Shown: positions 47,503 to 55,428 of the stretch, piece by piece
Position numbering within the stretch: position 1 is the first letter of the stretch
How the letters are laid out: each line of letters begins with the position of its first letter
Assembly (NCBI RefSeq): GCF_029626025.1
Contig: NZ_JARUBF010000001.1
Span: forward strand, 5,922,001-5,986,000
Origin: Solwaraspora sp. WMMD406
GTDB lineage: Bacteria; Actinomycetota; Actinomycetes; Mycobacteriales; Micromonosporaceae
Length of the DNA stretch: 64,000 nucleotides
Direction: 5' to 3'
Position numbers and translations under genes: made by a program
Notes under the pieces: model-generated
The model's input: the letters and a program-made list of their open reading frames with translations, nothing else
Told to the model about the DNA's origin: nothing
The model's database searches: none

Positions 47503-48614
47503 TCGCCCGCGTCCTGGTCCTCAACTGCGGCTCCTCGTCGCTGAAGTACCAGCTGTTCGACGGTGACCAGGTCGTCGACAAGGGGATCGTGGAACGGATC
47601 GGCGAACCGGGGGGCGGGCCGGCCGACCACGCCGACGCGCTGCGGACGATGGCCGACCGCGTCGACCTGTCCGATCTCAGCGGCGTCGGGCACCGGGTCG
47701 TGCACGGCGGGGTGCGGTTCGCCGAACCGACGCTGATCACCGACGAGGTGGTCGACGAGATCGAACGGCTGGTGCCACTCGCCCCGCTGCACAATCCGGC
47801 CAATCTGACCGGTATCGCGCAGGCCCGCCGGCTGCTGCCGACCGTGCCGCAGGTGGCGGTCTTCGACACCGCGTTCCACCGCACCCTGCCGCCGGAGCAG
47901 GCCAGCTACGCCATCGACACCGACACCGCCGAGCGGTACGGCATCCGCCGGTACGGATTCCACGGCACCTCGCACGCGTACGTGTCCCGCCGTACCGCCG
48001 CCCTGCTCGGCCGGGACCCGACCGAGGTCGACGTGATCACCCTGCACCTGGGCAACGGGGCCAGCGCCTGCGCGGTCGCCGGCGGGCGCAGCGTCGCCAC
48101 CTCGATGGGCCTGTCACCGCTCGAAGGGCTGGTGATGGGCACCCGCAGCGGCGACCTCGATCCGGCGGTCGTGTTCCACCTGGAGCGGGTGGCCGGTTGG
48201 TCCACGACCGAGGTGGACCGGCTGCTCAACCAACGCAGCGGGCTACGCGGTCTGTGCGGGGCCGGCGACATGCGAGAGGTGCTGCGCCGCCGCGACGACG
48301 GTGACCCGGCGGCACGGCTCGCCGTCGACATCTACTGTGCCCGGATCCGGTTCTACGTCGGCGGCTACCTCGCGTTGCTCGGCCGGCTCGACGCGGTCGC
48401 CTTCACCGCCGGGGTCGGCGAGAACGCCCCCGCCGTACGGGCCGGCGCGCTGGCCGGACTCGACGGACTCGGCATCGCGGTCGACCCGGACCGCAACGCC
48501 GGCCGTGGCGAGCGGATGATCTCCCCGGCGGGGTCGCCGGTCCAGGTGTGGGTGGTCCCGACCGACGAGGAGTACGAGATAGCCCGGCAGACCCGGACGG
48601 TGTTGGCCGGCTGA
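47499..48614 (+). CDS. ackA: Acetate kinase
   Basis: 371 residues. It makes ATP and acetate from acetyl phosphate, completing the Pta-AckA pathway. Motifs: RVLVLNCGSSSLKYQLFD at the N-terminus, GHRVVHGGVRF, LAPLHNPANLTGI, VFDTAFHRTLP, YGFHGTSHAYVSRR, LHLGNGASACAV, SMGLSPLEGLVMGTRSGDLDP, FTAGVGENAPAVR. It is a little shorter than E. coli AckA (400) but all sites are present. GTG 47499 overlaps the pta TGA (GTGA), giving coupled translation. Confidence 0.94.
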   Translation: MIARVLVLNCGSSSLKYQLFDGDQVVDKGIVERIGEPGGGPADHADALRTMADRVDLSDLSGVGHRVVHGGVRFAEPTLITDEVVDEIERLVPLAPLHNPANLTGIAQARRLLPTVPQVAVFDTAFHRTLPPEQASYAIDTDTAERYGIRRYGFHGTSHAYVSRRTAALLGRDPTEVDVITLHLGNGASACAVAGGRSVATSMGLSPLEGLVMGTRSGDLDPAVVFHLERVAGWSTTEVDRLLNQRSGLRGLCGAGDMREVLRRRDDGDPAARLAVDIYCARIRFYVGGYLALLGRLDAVAFTAGVGENAPAVRAGALAGLDGLGIAVDPDRNAGRGERMISPAGSPVQVWVVPTDEEYEIARQTRTVLAG

Positions 48615-48656
48615 GAACGCCGACCGCCGGTCAGGCCAGCGACCAACCGGCCGTGG

Positions 48657-48821
48657 TCAGACCAGCAGCCAGAGGCCGACCACCACGACGACGACCGCAG
48701 CGGCCGCGACACCGATGATCAACGGCAGTCGGGACGGCTGGTCGGCGGCCGGCGGCGGGGCCGTCTGGAAGGCGCGGAACGCCTCGGTGTTGCCACTCGG
48801 GTCGGCGTACTCGTCAGACAT
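48657..48821 (-). CDS. Small single-pass membrane protein
   Basis: 54 residues. A polar N-terminus (SDEYADPSGNTEAFRAFQTAPPPAADQPSRL) is followed by a hydrophobic helix LPLIIGVAAAAVVVVVVGLWLLV to the end. It is probably inserted with the C-terminus outside. ATG at 48821; the frame is open further upstream but the extra part overlaps the promoter of the divergent hydrolase. No family recognised. It converges with ackA. Confidence 0.6.
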   Translation of the reverse strand: MSDEYADPSGNTEAFRAFQTAPPPAADQPSRLPLIIGVAAAAVVVVVVGLWLLV

Positions 48822-48913
48822 GACGAAGACCCTAGCGAAGACGTACGACCACGGCCACGACCGGCCGGCGCGAGCCGGTGGTCGACCGGTCGGATACCGG
48901 TAACAATCGTCCA

Positions 48914-49936
48914 ATGCACGTCTCCCGCCGGTCCGGCACCGGCCCGCTGACCGGTGGTGTGATCACCGCCGGTCTGATCACCGCGTCAGTGGTCGCGTTG
49001 GTGGCCGGCTGCGGTACCGCGCCCGAGCCGGCTCCGGTGTTCAACGCCCCGGTGACGGTGGAGCCCACGCCGGCGGGGTCCACCCCGGCGGAGTCCAGCC
49101 CGGCAAATTCCAGCCCGGCAAATTCCAGCCCGGCGGCGGGACGGACGGCGCCGACGGACGAACTCGACGTCGACAGCCGTACGCTCGACCTCAACCGCGA
49201 CGGCGACCGCCCACTGCCGGTCACCGTCTGGTATCCCGTCACCGGTGCCGACACCACGACCGAGCGATTCCCGGTGGTCCTGTTCAGCCACGGGCTGGGC
49301 GGGAACCCGGCGGACTACGAGGCCATCCTGACCGCCTGGGCGGCGGCCGGGTTCGTGGTCGCCGCGCCGACCTACCCGTACACCAGTCAGGGCGGTTCCG
49401 GCGGCAACGCGCTGGACGTGCTCAACCAGCCGGCGGACGCCTCGTACGTGCTGGACGAACTGCTGGCGCTCGACGGACGCGACGGGGATCCGTTCGCCGG
49501 GCGGCTCGACGTCGAGCGGGTCGCCGCGGCCGGTCACTCGGCCGGAGGGATCACCACCGTCGGGCTGTTCACCGCGGCCCGCGACGAACGGTTGGACGCC
49601 GGGATCGTCCTGGCCGGCAGCGCGCTCGGCGTCGGTTCGGCGTTCAGCGGTGCCGCCGCGCCGCAACTGTTCATCCACGGCGAGCTCGACGAGGTGGTCT
49701 CGTACGCCTCCGGCAAGGCCGCGTACGAGCGGGTGCCGTGGCCGAAAGCGATGCTGACGCTGCCCGACGGCGATCACGGGCAGTCGCTGCTGCGGCCTGG
49801 CAACCCCGCCTACGACGTGGTGCTCGGGAGCAGCACCGACTTCCTCCGCTGGACCCTGTACGGCGACGACGGTGCCCGCCAGCGGCTGACCGAGGCGCCA
49901 CCGGCCGGGTTGGCCGTCCTCGACGACCAGCTCTAG
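48914..49936 (+). CDS. Lipoprotein alpha/beta hydrolase (dienelactone/PAF-hydrolase-like)
   Basis: 340 residues. The signal peptide ends in a lipobox (ASVVALVAGC), so it is an outside-facing lipoprotein. A Ser/Pro/Ala linker contains a duplicated 15-bp unit giving SSPANSSPAN. The hydrolase fold follows: LPVTVWYPVTG, RFPVVLFSHGLGGNPADYEAIL (HG oxyanion), VAAAGHSAGGITTVG (nucleophile Ser), LFIHGELDEVV (Asp) and DGDHGQSLL (His). The ATG at 48914 was chosen over the one at 48878 because the lipoprotein signal starts there. Its TAG stop lies inside the target duplication of the IS4-type element. Confidence 0.82.
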   Translation: MHVSRRSGTGPLTGGVITAGLITASVVALVAGCGTAPEPAPVFNAPVTVEPTPAGSTPAESSPANSSPANSSPAAGRTAPTDELDVDSRTLDLNRDGDRPLPVTVWYPVTGADTTTERFPVVLFSHGLGGNPADYEAILTAWAAAGFVVAAPTYPYTSQGGSGGNALDVLNQPADASYVLDELLALDGRDGDPFAGRLDVERVAAAGHSAGGITTVGLFTAARDERLDAGIVLAGSALGVGSAFSGAAAPQLFIHGELDEVVSYASGKAAYERVPWPKAMLTLPDGDHGQSLLRPGNPAYDVVLGSSTDFLRWTLYGDDGARQRLTEAPPAGLAVLDDQL

Positions 49937-49998
49937 CGCCAACGCCGCTCGGTTAAGCCGTTGCGGCAGCGGTCAAGGGTGTGTCGGTCGGACATGGG

Positions 49999-50062
49999 AA
50001 AGCGGAGTTCCTGTAACGAGGTGAGTCACTCCAAGACGCCTCGAGACCAGGAACTCCGCTTT
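49999..50062 (+). promoter_or_regulatory. Long hairpin enclosing the transposase ribosome-binding site
   Basis: AAAGCGGAGTTCCTG (49999-50013) and its exact complement CAGGAACTCCGCTTT (50048-50062) are separated by 34 bases. The right arm holds the AGGA ribosome-binding site and the first two bases of the TTG start codon (50061). Transcripts entering from outside would fold this 15-bp stem and block translation, as in IS10 and IS50. Confidence 0.65.
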
Positions 50063-51419
50063 GGTCGATCAGATTGCCATAACTCGGACGGTGCGGGTAG
50101 CCGCAGGTGTGTTCGCGCCGGGTCATCTGGGTGAGTTGACCCAGTTCCTGCCCTTCGAGATGGTCGATGAGGTCCTTGCCGCGACCCGTCGTACCCAGCA
50201 GCGGATCCGGCTACTCCCGGCCCGGGTCGTGGTCTACCTCGTCCTCGCAGGCTGCTTGTTCGCCGAACTCGGCTACGGGCAGGTGTGGCGGAAACTGACC
50301 GCCGGTCTGACCGGGCTGGATCTGACCGAACCGGCCTCAGGCACGTTACGGGAGGCGCGTCAGCGGCTCGGGTCGACGCCGTTGCGGGCCCTGTTCGATC
50401 TGCTGCGCGGCCCGGCGGTCACCACGGCGACGCACGCCGTGCGGTGGCGGGGCCTGCTGGTGACAGCGATCGACGGGACCACGATGTCGGTCGCCGACGC
50501 CGAGGCGGTCCGGGTCCGTTACCGCAAACAACGGGGTAACCACGGCGGCGCGGGCTACCCGGCACTACGGCTGAGTGTCCTGCTGACCTGCGGCACCCGC
50601 TCGATCATCGACGCCGTGTTCGCTCCACTCGGCACCAGCGAACTCGACCAGGCCCGCTCCCTGGCCCGGAGCCTGGCCGCCGGGATGCTGCTGTTGGCCG
50701 ACCGTAACTACGCCGCCGCCGACCTCATCCAGACACTCGCCGCCACCAGGGCCGACCTGCTGATCCGCTGCAAGAACGGCCGCCGCCTGCCGGTGATCCG
50801 CCGGTACCACGACGGATCCTGGCTGTCGACCATCGGCACGGTACGGGTGCGGGTCGTGGACGCTGAGATCAGCGTCCAGACCATCGACGGCGTCCGCACG
50901 GGCGGCTACCGGCTGATCACCACCCTGCTCGACCCACGCACCCACCCGGCCGGCGAACTGATAAAGCTGTACCACCGCCGGTGGGAGGTCGAAACCGCCT
51001 ACCTGGAGATCAAATCCAGCATCCTCGGCGGCCGGGTCCTGCGCGCGCGTACTCCCGACGGCATCGACCAGGAGGTCTACGCCCTGCTGGTCGTCTACCA
51101 GATCCTGCGTAACGCCATGACCGACGCCACCGACAGCCGGCCCGGCACCGGCCCTGACCGGGCCAGCTTCACCACCGCCCTGAACGCCGCCCGCGACCAG
51201 GTCACCCACGCCGCCGGCGTCCTCGCCGACACCGTCATCGACCTGGTCGGCGCCATCGGTCGTGCGGTTCTGGCCCACCTGCTACCTGAGCGTCGGATCC
51301 GGGTGAAGACCCGCATGATCAAACGCTCGAACTCCAAGTACCAAGCCCGCGGACCCAACGTAGACCGACGCAGCTACAAAGCCACCATAGCCATCGATAT
51401 AATCACAAACACTTGCTAA
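50061..51419 (+). CDS. IS4-family DDE transposase
   Basis: 452 residues. DDE catalytic residues: first Asp in LLVTAIDGTTMSV, second in LLLADRNYAAADL, and the Glu in the YREK signature YHRRWEVETAYLEIK (Y-x2-R-x3-E-x6-K fits exactly). The N-terminal DUF4372-like domain (FEMVDEVLAATRRTQQRIRLLPARVVVYLVLAGCLF) is normal for the actinobacterial ISs of this group. TTG start at 50061. The frame is intact to TAA/TAG-type end at 51417-51419, followed by the right inverted repeat. Confidence 0.92.
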   Translation: MVDQIAITRTVRVAAGVFAPGHLGELTQFLPFEMVDEVLAATRRTQQRIRLLPARVVVYLVLAGCLFAELGYGQVWRKLTAGLTGLDLTEPASGTLREARQRLGSTPLRALFDLLRGPAVTTATHAVRWRGLLVTAIDGTTMSVADAEAVRVRYRKQRGNHGGAGYPALRLSVLLTCGTRSIIDAVFAPLGTSELDQARSLARSLAAGMLLLADRNYAAADLIQTLAATRADLLIRCKNGRRLPVIRRYHDGSWLSTIGTVRVRVVDAEISVQTIDGVRTGGYRLITTLLDPRTHPAGELIKLYHRRWEVETAYLEIKSSILGGRVLRARTPDGIDQEVYALLVVYQILRNAMTDATDSRPGTGPDRASFTTALNAARDQVTHAAGVLADTVIDLVGAIGRAVLAHLLPERRIRVKTRMIKRSNSKYQARGPNVDRRSYKATIAIDIITNTC

Positions 51420-51452
51420 CCATCCACCCGCCCTAACCGAGCGGCGTTGGAT

Positions 51453-52406
51453 CTAGCGCTGGTGGTCCAGCACAATCTTGCCGAACGCCTCCCCGGCGTG
51501 CAGCCGCGCGAAGGCGTCCCGGGCCTCGCTCAAGCCGTACACGCTGTCGACGACCGGGCGGATGCCGCGCGTGTCGCACAGCCGCAGCAGCTCGCGCAGC
51601 TCGTCGGCGCTTCCCATCGAGGTGCCGAGGATCTCCAGCTGCATCGCGAAGACCCGGCGCAGGTCGACGGCGGGCAGGTGGCCGCTGGTGGCACCGGAGA
51701 CGACGATCCGGGCACCCGGCGCGGCGGACTTCATCGAGTGGTCGAAGGTGGCCGCGCCGACGGTCTCGATCACCACGTCGACCCGCTCGGGCAGCCGGGC
51801 GCCGGGGGCCAGCGCGGTGGCACCGAGCGCGGCGATCCGGTCCCGCTTGGTGGCGTCCCGGCTGGTCGCGTAGACCCGCTTGCCCAACGCGACGGCGAGC
51901 AGCACCGCAGCCGTCGCGACTCCCCCGCCCGCGCCCTGGACCAGCACCGAGCGGGCCTGGTCGACCCGGCCCCGGGTGGTCAACATCCGGTACGCGGTGA
52001 GCCAGGCGGTCGGCAGGCAGGCCGCGTCGGCGAAACTGAGCCCGGCGGGCTTGGGGATCAGGTTCGCCCGGGGTACGGCGACCCGGTCGGCGAACGTGCC
52101 AGGGTGGTTCTCGGACAGGATCGACATGCCCCGTGGGTCCGCCGGATCCGGCACCACCGGGTACACCACGACCTCGTTGCCGGCGTCGTCGACGCCGGCC
52201 GCGTCGCAGCCGAGGATCATCGGCACCCGGTCGGCCGGCAGCCCGACTCCACGCAGTGACCAGATGTCGTGGTGGTTGAGGGAGCTGGCCCGGACCTCGA
52301 CCACCACCCAGTCGGGGTCGGGCGGCGTCGGATCGGGCCGCTCGCCCACGACGAGGGCGGCGAGCGGGTCGGCGGCGTCGATGGTCGAGGCGAAGGCTGC
52401 TCGCAT
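51453..52406 (-). CDS. Zinc-binding-type dehydrogenase / quinone oxidoreductase
   Basis: 317 residues of the medium-chain dehydrogenase superfamily. GroES-like N-terminus: VVVEVRASSLNHHDIWSLRGVG, PMILGCDAAGVDDAG. Rossmann part: SVLVQGAGGGVATAAVLLAVALGKRVYATSR (glycine motif), DVVIETVGAATFDHSMKSAAPGARIVVSG. The usual four structural-zinc Cys are absent, so it is closer to the QOR/zeta-crystallin-like NADPH enzymes. The substrate is unknown. Its TAG stop (51453-51455) lies in the right target duplication of the IS4-type element; before insertion it overlapped the stop of the hydrolase gene. Confidence 0.85.
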   Translation of the reverse strand: MRAAFASTIDAADPLAALVVGERPDPTPPDPDWVVVEVRASSLNHHDIWSLRGVGLPADRVPMILGCDAAGVDDAGNEVVVYPVVPDPADPRGMSILSENHPGTFADRVAVPRANLIPKPAGLSFADAACLPTAWLTAYRMLTTRGRVDQARSVLVQGAGGGVATAAVLLAVALGKRVYATSRDATKRDRIAALGATALAPGARLPERVDVVIETVGAATFDHSMKSAAPGARIVVSGATSGHLPAVDLRRVFAMQLEILGTSMGSADELRELLRLCDTRGIRPVVDSVYGLSEARDAFARLHAGEAFGKIVLDHQR

Positions 52407-52514
52407 GATCCGACGCTAGCAGTCTGGTAGGTCCGTTCAGCGCAGCGACGCGAGCGCGCCCTAACCGGGCTCAGCGCGACGGCACGAGCGCCCTAATACT
52501 GCAACGGCGGGTCG

Positions 52515-53696
52515 TTGCTTCGGCTGCTGATCGTTCGTTGGTTGACTGTGGTGGATGCGCAGGTGGTCGGGTCGTGGGATGCCGGGTTGGAGGAGTTGTT
52601 CTTCCGGTTCGCACATCGGTTTGAGCGGGTGGAGCCCCGGCGGCGGGCGTGGGCGTATGTGCGGGGGTTGTTGGCGCCGTTGGAGCGGCGGAACGGGTGG
52701 ACTCTCGCGGAGCAGGCTGGGCATGTGTCGCCGGACGGGTTGCAGGGCATGTTGTGCAGCGCGGCGTGGGACCGGGACGCGGTCCGCGATGACGTGCGCG
52801 ACTACGTCGTGGAGCGGATCGGCGATCCGGCCGGGGTGCTTGTCGCCGATGAGACCGGGTTCATCAAGAAGGGCCGCGCCTCGGCGGGAGTCCAGAGGCA
52901 GTACTCGGGCACGGCGGGCAAGACCGAGAACTGTCAGATCGGCACGTTCCTGTGCTACGCCACGGCGCGGGGTCGGGCGTTGATCGACCGGGAGTTGTAC
53001 CTGCCGAAGTCGTGGACCGATGACCGGGACCGGTGCCGGGCGGCGGCGATCCCGGAAGAGGTGGGGTTCGCCACGAAGCCGCAGCAGGCACAGGCCATGG
53101 TGGAGCGGGCGATCGAGGCGCGGGTGCCGTTCTCGTGGTTCACGGCGGACGAGGCCTACGGGCAGAACCCGGGCCTGCGGGGCTGGCTGGAGGATCAGGA
53201 CATCGCCTATGTGATGGCCACCCGCTGTGACGACGAGGTGCCCTCCGGACTGCGCACCACCCTGCGTGTCGATGAGCTGGTCGCGAGGGTGCGTGCGGGC
53301 GCGTGGCAGCGCCTGTCGTGCGGTGATGGCGCGCGCGGGCCACGCCGCTACGACTGGGCCCGGGTACCGATCCGGCGCACCTTCGCCCACGGCCGCCGCG
53401 GCTGGGTCCTCGCCCGACGCTCGATCAGCGACCCTGGCGAGATCGCCTACTACGTCTGCTTCGGCCGACGCGGCACCCGACTGCGTGAGTTGGTGCGGGT
53501 CGCCGGCAGTCGCTGGTCGGTGGAGGAGTCGTTCCAGACCGCGAAGAACGAGGTCGGCCTGGACCAGTACCAGGTCCGCCGCTACGACGCCTGGTACGCC
53601 CACATCACCCTCGCGATGGCCGCCGCCGCGTTCCTCGTCGTCACCCGCGCCGCCGAGGCCGCAAAGGGGGCACCACCCCAAGCGAGCGCAGCCTGA
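52515..53696 (+). CDS. IS701-family transposase (zero-frame part)
   Basis: 393 residues up to the first stop. The DDE fold shows VLVADETGFIKKGRASAGVQRQYSGTAGKTENCQIGTFLCYAT, FSWFTADEAYGQNPGLRGWLED and the C-terminal catalytic Glu region RWSVEESFQTAKNEVGLDQYQVRRYDAWYAHITLAMAAAAFLVV. All three acidic residues are present. The first in-frame start is TTG 52515, inside the left inverted repeat; GTG codons at 52548 and 52551 are alternatives. The family's conserved C-terminus is missing in this frame and lies in the -1 frame (53663-53854). Confidence 0.88.
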   Translation: MLRLLIVRWLTVVDAQVVGSWDAGLEELFFRFAHRFERVEPRRRAWAYVRGLLAPLERRNGWTLAEQAGHVSPDGLQGMLCSAAWDRDAVRDDVRDYVVERIGDPAGVLVADETGFIKKGRASAGVQRQYSGTAGKTENCQIGTFLCYATARGRALIDRELYLPKSWTDDRDRCRAAAIPEEVGFATKPQQAQAMVERAIEARVPFSWFTADEAYGQNPGLRGWLEDQDIAYVMATRCDDEVPSGLRTTLRVDELVARVRAGAWQRLSCGDGARGPRRYDWARVPIRRTFAHGRRGWVLARRSISDPGEIAYYVCFGRRGTRLRELVRVAGSRWSVEESFQTAKNEVGLDQYQVRRYDAWYAHITLAMAAAAFLVVTRAAEAAKGAPPQASAA

Positions 53697-53854
53697 TCCC
53701 GCTGAGCAGCAACGAGGTCCGCCGCCTGTTCGCCCACCTCGTCCTCATCGGGCGTACCGCAGCTGATCACGTGCTGCACTGGTCAACCTGGCGCCGCCGT
53801 AGGCAAGCTCAAGCGAAAGCCTCCCACTACCGCAAACGACTCGAACCGCCATAA
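53663..53854 (+). other. -1 frameshift site and C-terminal extension of the IS701 transposase
   Basis: The heptamer A_AAG_GGG (53663-53669) is in phase with the transposase frame and fits the X_XXY_YYZ slippery pattern. After a -1 slip the reading continues KGGTTPSERSLIPLSSNEVRR and on through LFAHLVLIGRTAADHVLHWSTWRR to TAA 53852-53854. This is the usual IS701-type C-terminus, about 60 residues. Either programmed frameshifting or a simple indel explains it. Confidence 0.6.
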
Positions 53855-53886
53855 GTCACGACCCGCCGTTGCAGTACTAACCGGGC

Positions 53887-54192
53887 TCAGCGCAGCAGCA
53901 GGAGCGCGGTGAGCAGGACCAGCGCGACTCCGGCGATGAGGAACGCGACGGCCAGCTGGGGCGCGGTCGCCGGGCCGGTCGGCGCGGCAGCGTCCGACAC
54001 GGCCGCGTCCGGCTCGGCCGGCAGGTCCGCCAGGATCGTGGCGAGTTCGCCGTGTGTCCGGGCGAGCAGGGTCCGGGTCACCCGATCGGCGTGCTCGTCG
54101 AGGCTCAACCGCCCGGCCGAGGTGTGTCGCTCCAGGCACCGTACGACCCGCTCACGGTCGGCGTCCGAGGCACGCAGGTCGGGGCGGTCCAT
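53887..54192 (-). CDS. DUF1707 (SHOCT-like) membrane protein
   Basis: 101 residues. The DUF1707 block is at the N-terminus: RPDLRASDADRERVVRCLERHTSAGRLSLDEHADRVTRTLLARTHGELATILADLP. A C-terminal hydrophobic helix (LAVAFLIAGVALVLLTALLLL) anchors it. The frame is open upstream to 54276, but the ATG at 54192 begins exactly where the domain does (MDRPDLRASD). DUF1707 proteins are common in actinobacteria and often regulate or accompany membrane functions; the role is unknown. The IS701-type element lies just after its stop codon. Confidence 0.85.
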   Translation of the reverse strand: MDRPDLRASDADRERVVRCLERHTSAGRLSLDEHADRVTRTLLARTHGELATILADLPAEPDAAVSDAAAPTGPATAPQLAVAFLIAGVALVLLTALLLLR

Positions 54193-54341
54193 GTGTGGCA
54201 GCCTAGGCCCGTCCACATCGGCGCGGGAACCCACACGGGACGGCAGGAGGGTCGGCAGGACGGTACGGCACGACAAGGACAGCAGGACAGGACGCTACGG
54301 AAGGGACGGTGCGCTGCCACGCCAGCCGGTACGGTACAGCC

Positions 54342-55331
54342 GTGTCGACCTCTCACCCGGGTGGCGGTGCCACCCCCGCGATGAACCTGCTCGTGATCGA
54401 ACGAATCCTGCGTGACCGAGACGGCATCTGGCAGCAGATCGTCGACGAGCGGGACCTGCGGTCGCTGATCAGCCAGATGGTCAGCAGCTCGGCGCTGAGC
54501 CTGGCGCTCTACGGAGCCGTGCTCGGTGCCTCGTACGGCTGGCAGCAAATCCTCTCCTCGCTGGTCAAACTACCGCTGCTGTTCCTGGCGACGCTGGCCA
54601 TCTGTCTGCCCACGCTCTATCTGTTCAACCTGGTCTTCGGTGCCCGGCTGTCGATGATCCAGGCGGTGGCGTTGATCCTGGTGTCCATCACGGTGACCGC
54701 CGCGCTGAGCCTGGCGTTCGCGCCGGTGAGCCTCTTCTTCTTAGTCACCGCGCAGAGCTACGAATTCTACAAGCTGCTCAACGTCAGCATTCTGATACTC
54801 ACCGCCATCGTCGGTCTCCGTTTCCTGGTGGCCGGCATGCGGGCCCTCAACGACCGTCAGCAGCGGCTGACCGCGGTGGCCGTACCAGCGGCCATGCCCG
54901 CGCAACCGGCGCTCGTACCGGCCGTGCCCGCGCAACCGGCGCCCGTACCCGCACAGACGGCACCCGCCGCCGTACCCGCACAGCCGGCACAGGTGCCCGC
55001 CGTGCCCGCGCCGGTCGGGCCACCCGGACCCGGTGCGGCCGGGACCCAGGTCGGGATGGTCCCGGCGGTGAACGGCATGCCCGACCGACCGTACCTGCCG
55101 ACGCCGCCAGCGCTCCTTGGTCAGCCGGTCGGGCCGGCGGGGCAGCGGCCGGCCAGCATGGGTCTGGTCTACATCTGGATCATGCTTTTCGGGTTCGTCG
55201 GCACCCAGCTCGCCTGGACCCTGCGGCCCTTCTTCGGCGATTCCGGCAGTCCGTTCGCGTTGTTCCGCGAAGTCGGCGGCACCTTCTACGCCGATCTGTT
55301 CCACACTATCGGCCGCCTGTTCGGCGGCTGA
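54342..55331 (+). CDS. Polytopic membrane protein with Pro/Ala linker
   Basis: 329 residues. Residues about 35-165 hold four or five hydrophobic helices (ALSLALYGAVLGASYGW, LPLLFLATLAICLPTLYLFNLVFG, IQAVALILVSITVTAALSLAF, VSILILTAIVGLRFLVAGM). A repetitive linker of VPAQPA units (about 180-230) and a Pro/Gly region follow, then a last helix MGLVYIWIMLFGFVGTQLAWTL and a C-terminal tail. Similar proteins with an actin-binding-WH2-like annotation occur in related genomes, but no function is assigned. GTG 54342 is used; an ATG at 54381 is possible. The last 23 bases are duplicated after the stop. Confidence 0.65.
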   Translation: MSTSHPGGGATPAMNLLVIERILRDRDGIWQQIVDERDLRSLISQMVSSSALSLALYGAVLGASYGWQQILSSLVKLPLLFLATLAICLPTLYLFNLVFGARLSMIQAVALILVSITVTAALSLAFAPVSLFFLVTAQSYEFYKLLNVSILILTAIVGLRFLVAGMRALNDRQQRLTAVAVPAAMPAQPALVPAVPAQPAPVPAQTAPAAVPAQPAQVPAVPAPVGPPGPGAAGTQVGMVPAVNGMPDRPYLPTPPALLGQPVGPAGQRPASMGLVYIWIMLFGFVGTQLAWTLRPFFGDSGSPFALFREVGGTFYADLFHTIGRLFGG

Positions 55332-55364
55332 TCCCACAACGTCGGCCGCCTGTTCGGCGGCTGA
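55309..55364 (+). terminator. Duplicated gene end forming two hairpins
   Basis: The last 23 bases of the preceding gene, including its TGA (55309-55331), recur at 55342-55364. Each copy contains GCCGCC-TGTTC-GGCGGC, a 6-bp GC stem with a 5-base loop, so the transcript can form two hairpins in a row. Confidence 0.55.
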
Positions 55365-55428
55365 CCGGTCACGCCCGACCCCGGGCTGGGCGGGCGGGTC
55401 GGTCGACGCCGCCCGCCCGCCGGCCAGG

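Larger units (their letters stand above)
49939..51450 (+). mobile_element. IS4-type insertion sequence
   Basis: Perfect 17-bp terminal inverted repeats CCAACGCCGCTCGGTTA at 49939-49955 and its complement at 51434-51450 flank one transposase gene. TCTAGCG lies directly before the left end (49932-49938) and again at 51452-51458, one base beyond the right repeat, and is read as a 7-bp target duplication. The element looks complete and recent. Confidence 0.92.
52497..53876 (+). mobile_element. IS701-type insertion sequence
   Basis: Perfect 19-bp terminal inverted repeats TACTGCAACGGCGGGTCGT (52497-52515) and its complement (53858-53876). A 4-bp target duplication CTAA flanks the element (52493-52496 and 53877-53880), as expected for IS701. 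One transposase gene fills the element. The insertion point lies within a tandemly repeated CCTAACCGGGCTCAGCGC sequence near the end of the DUF1707 gene. Confidence 0.93.
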
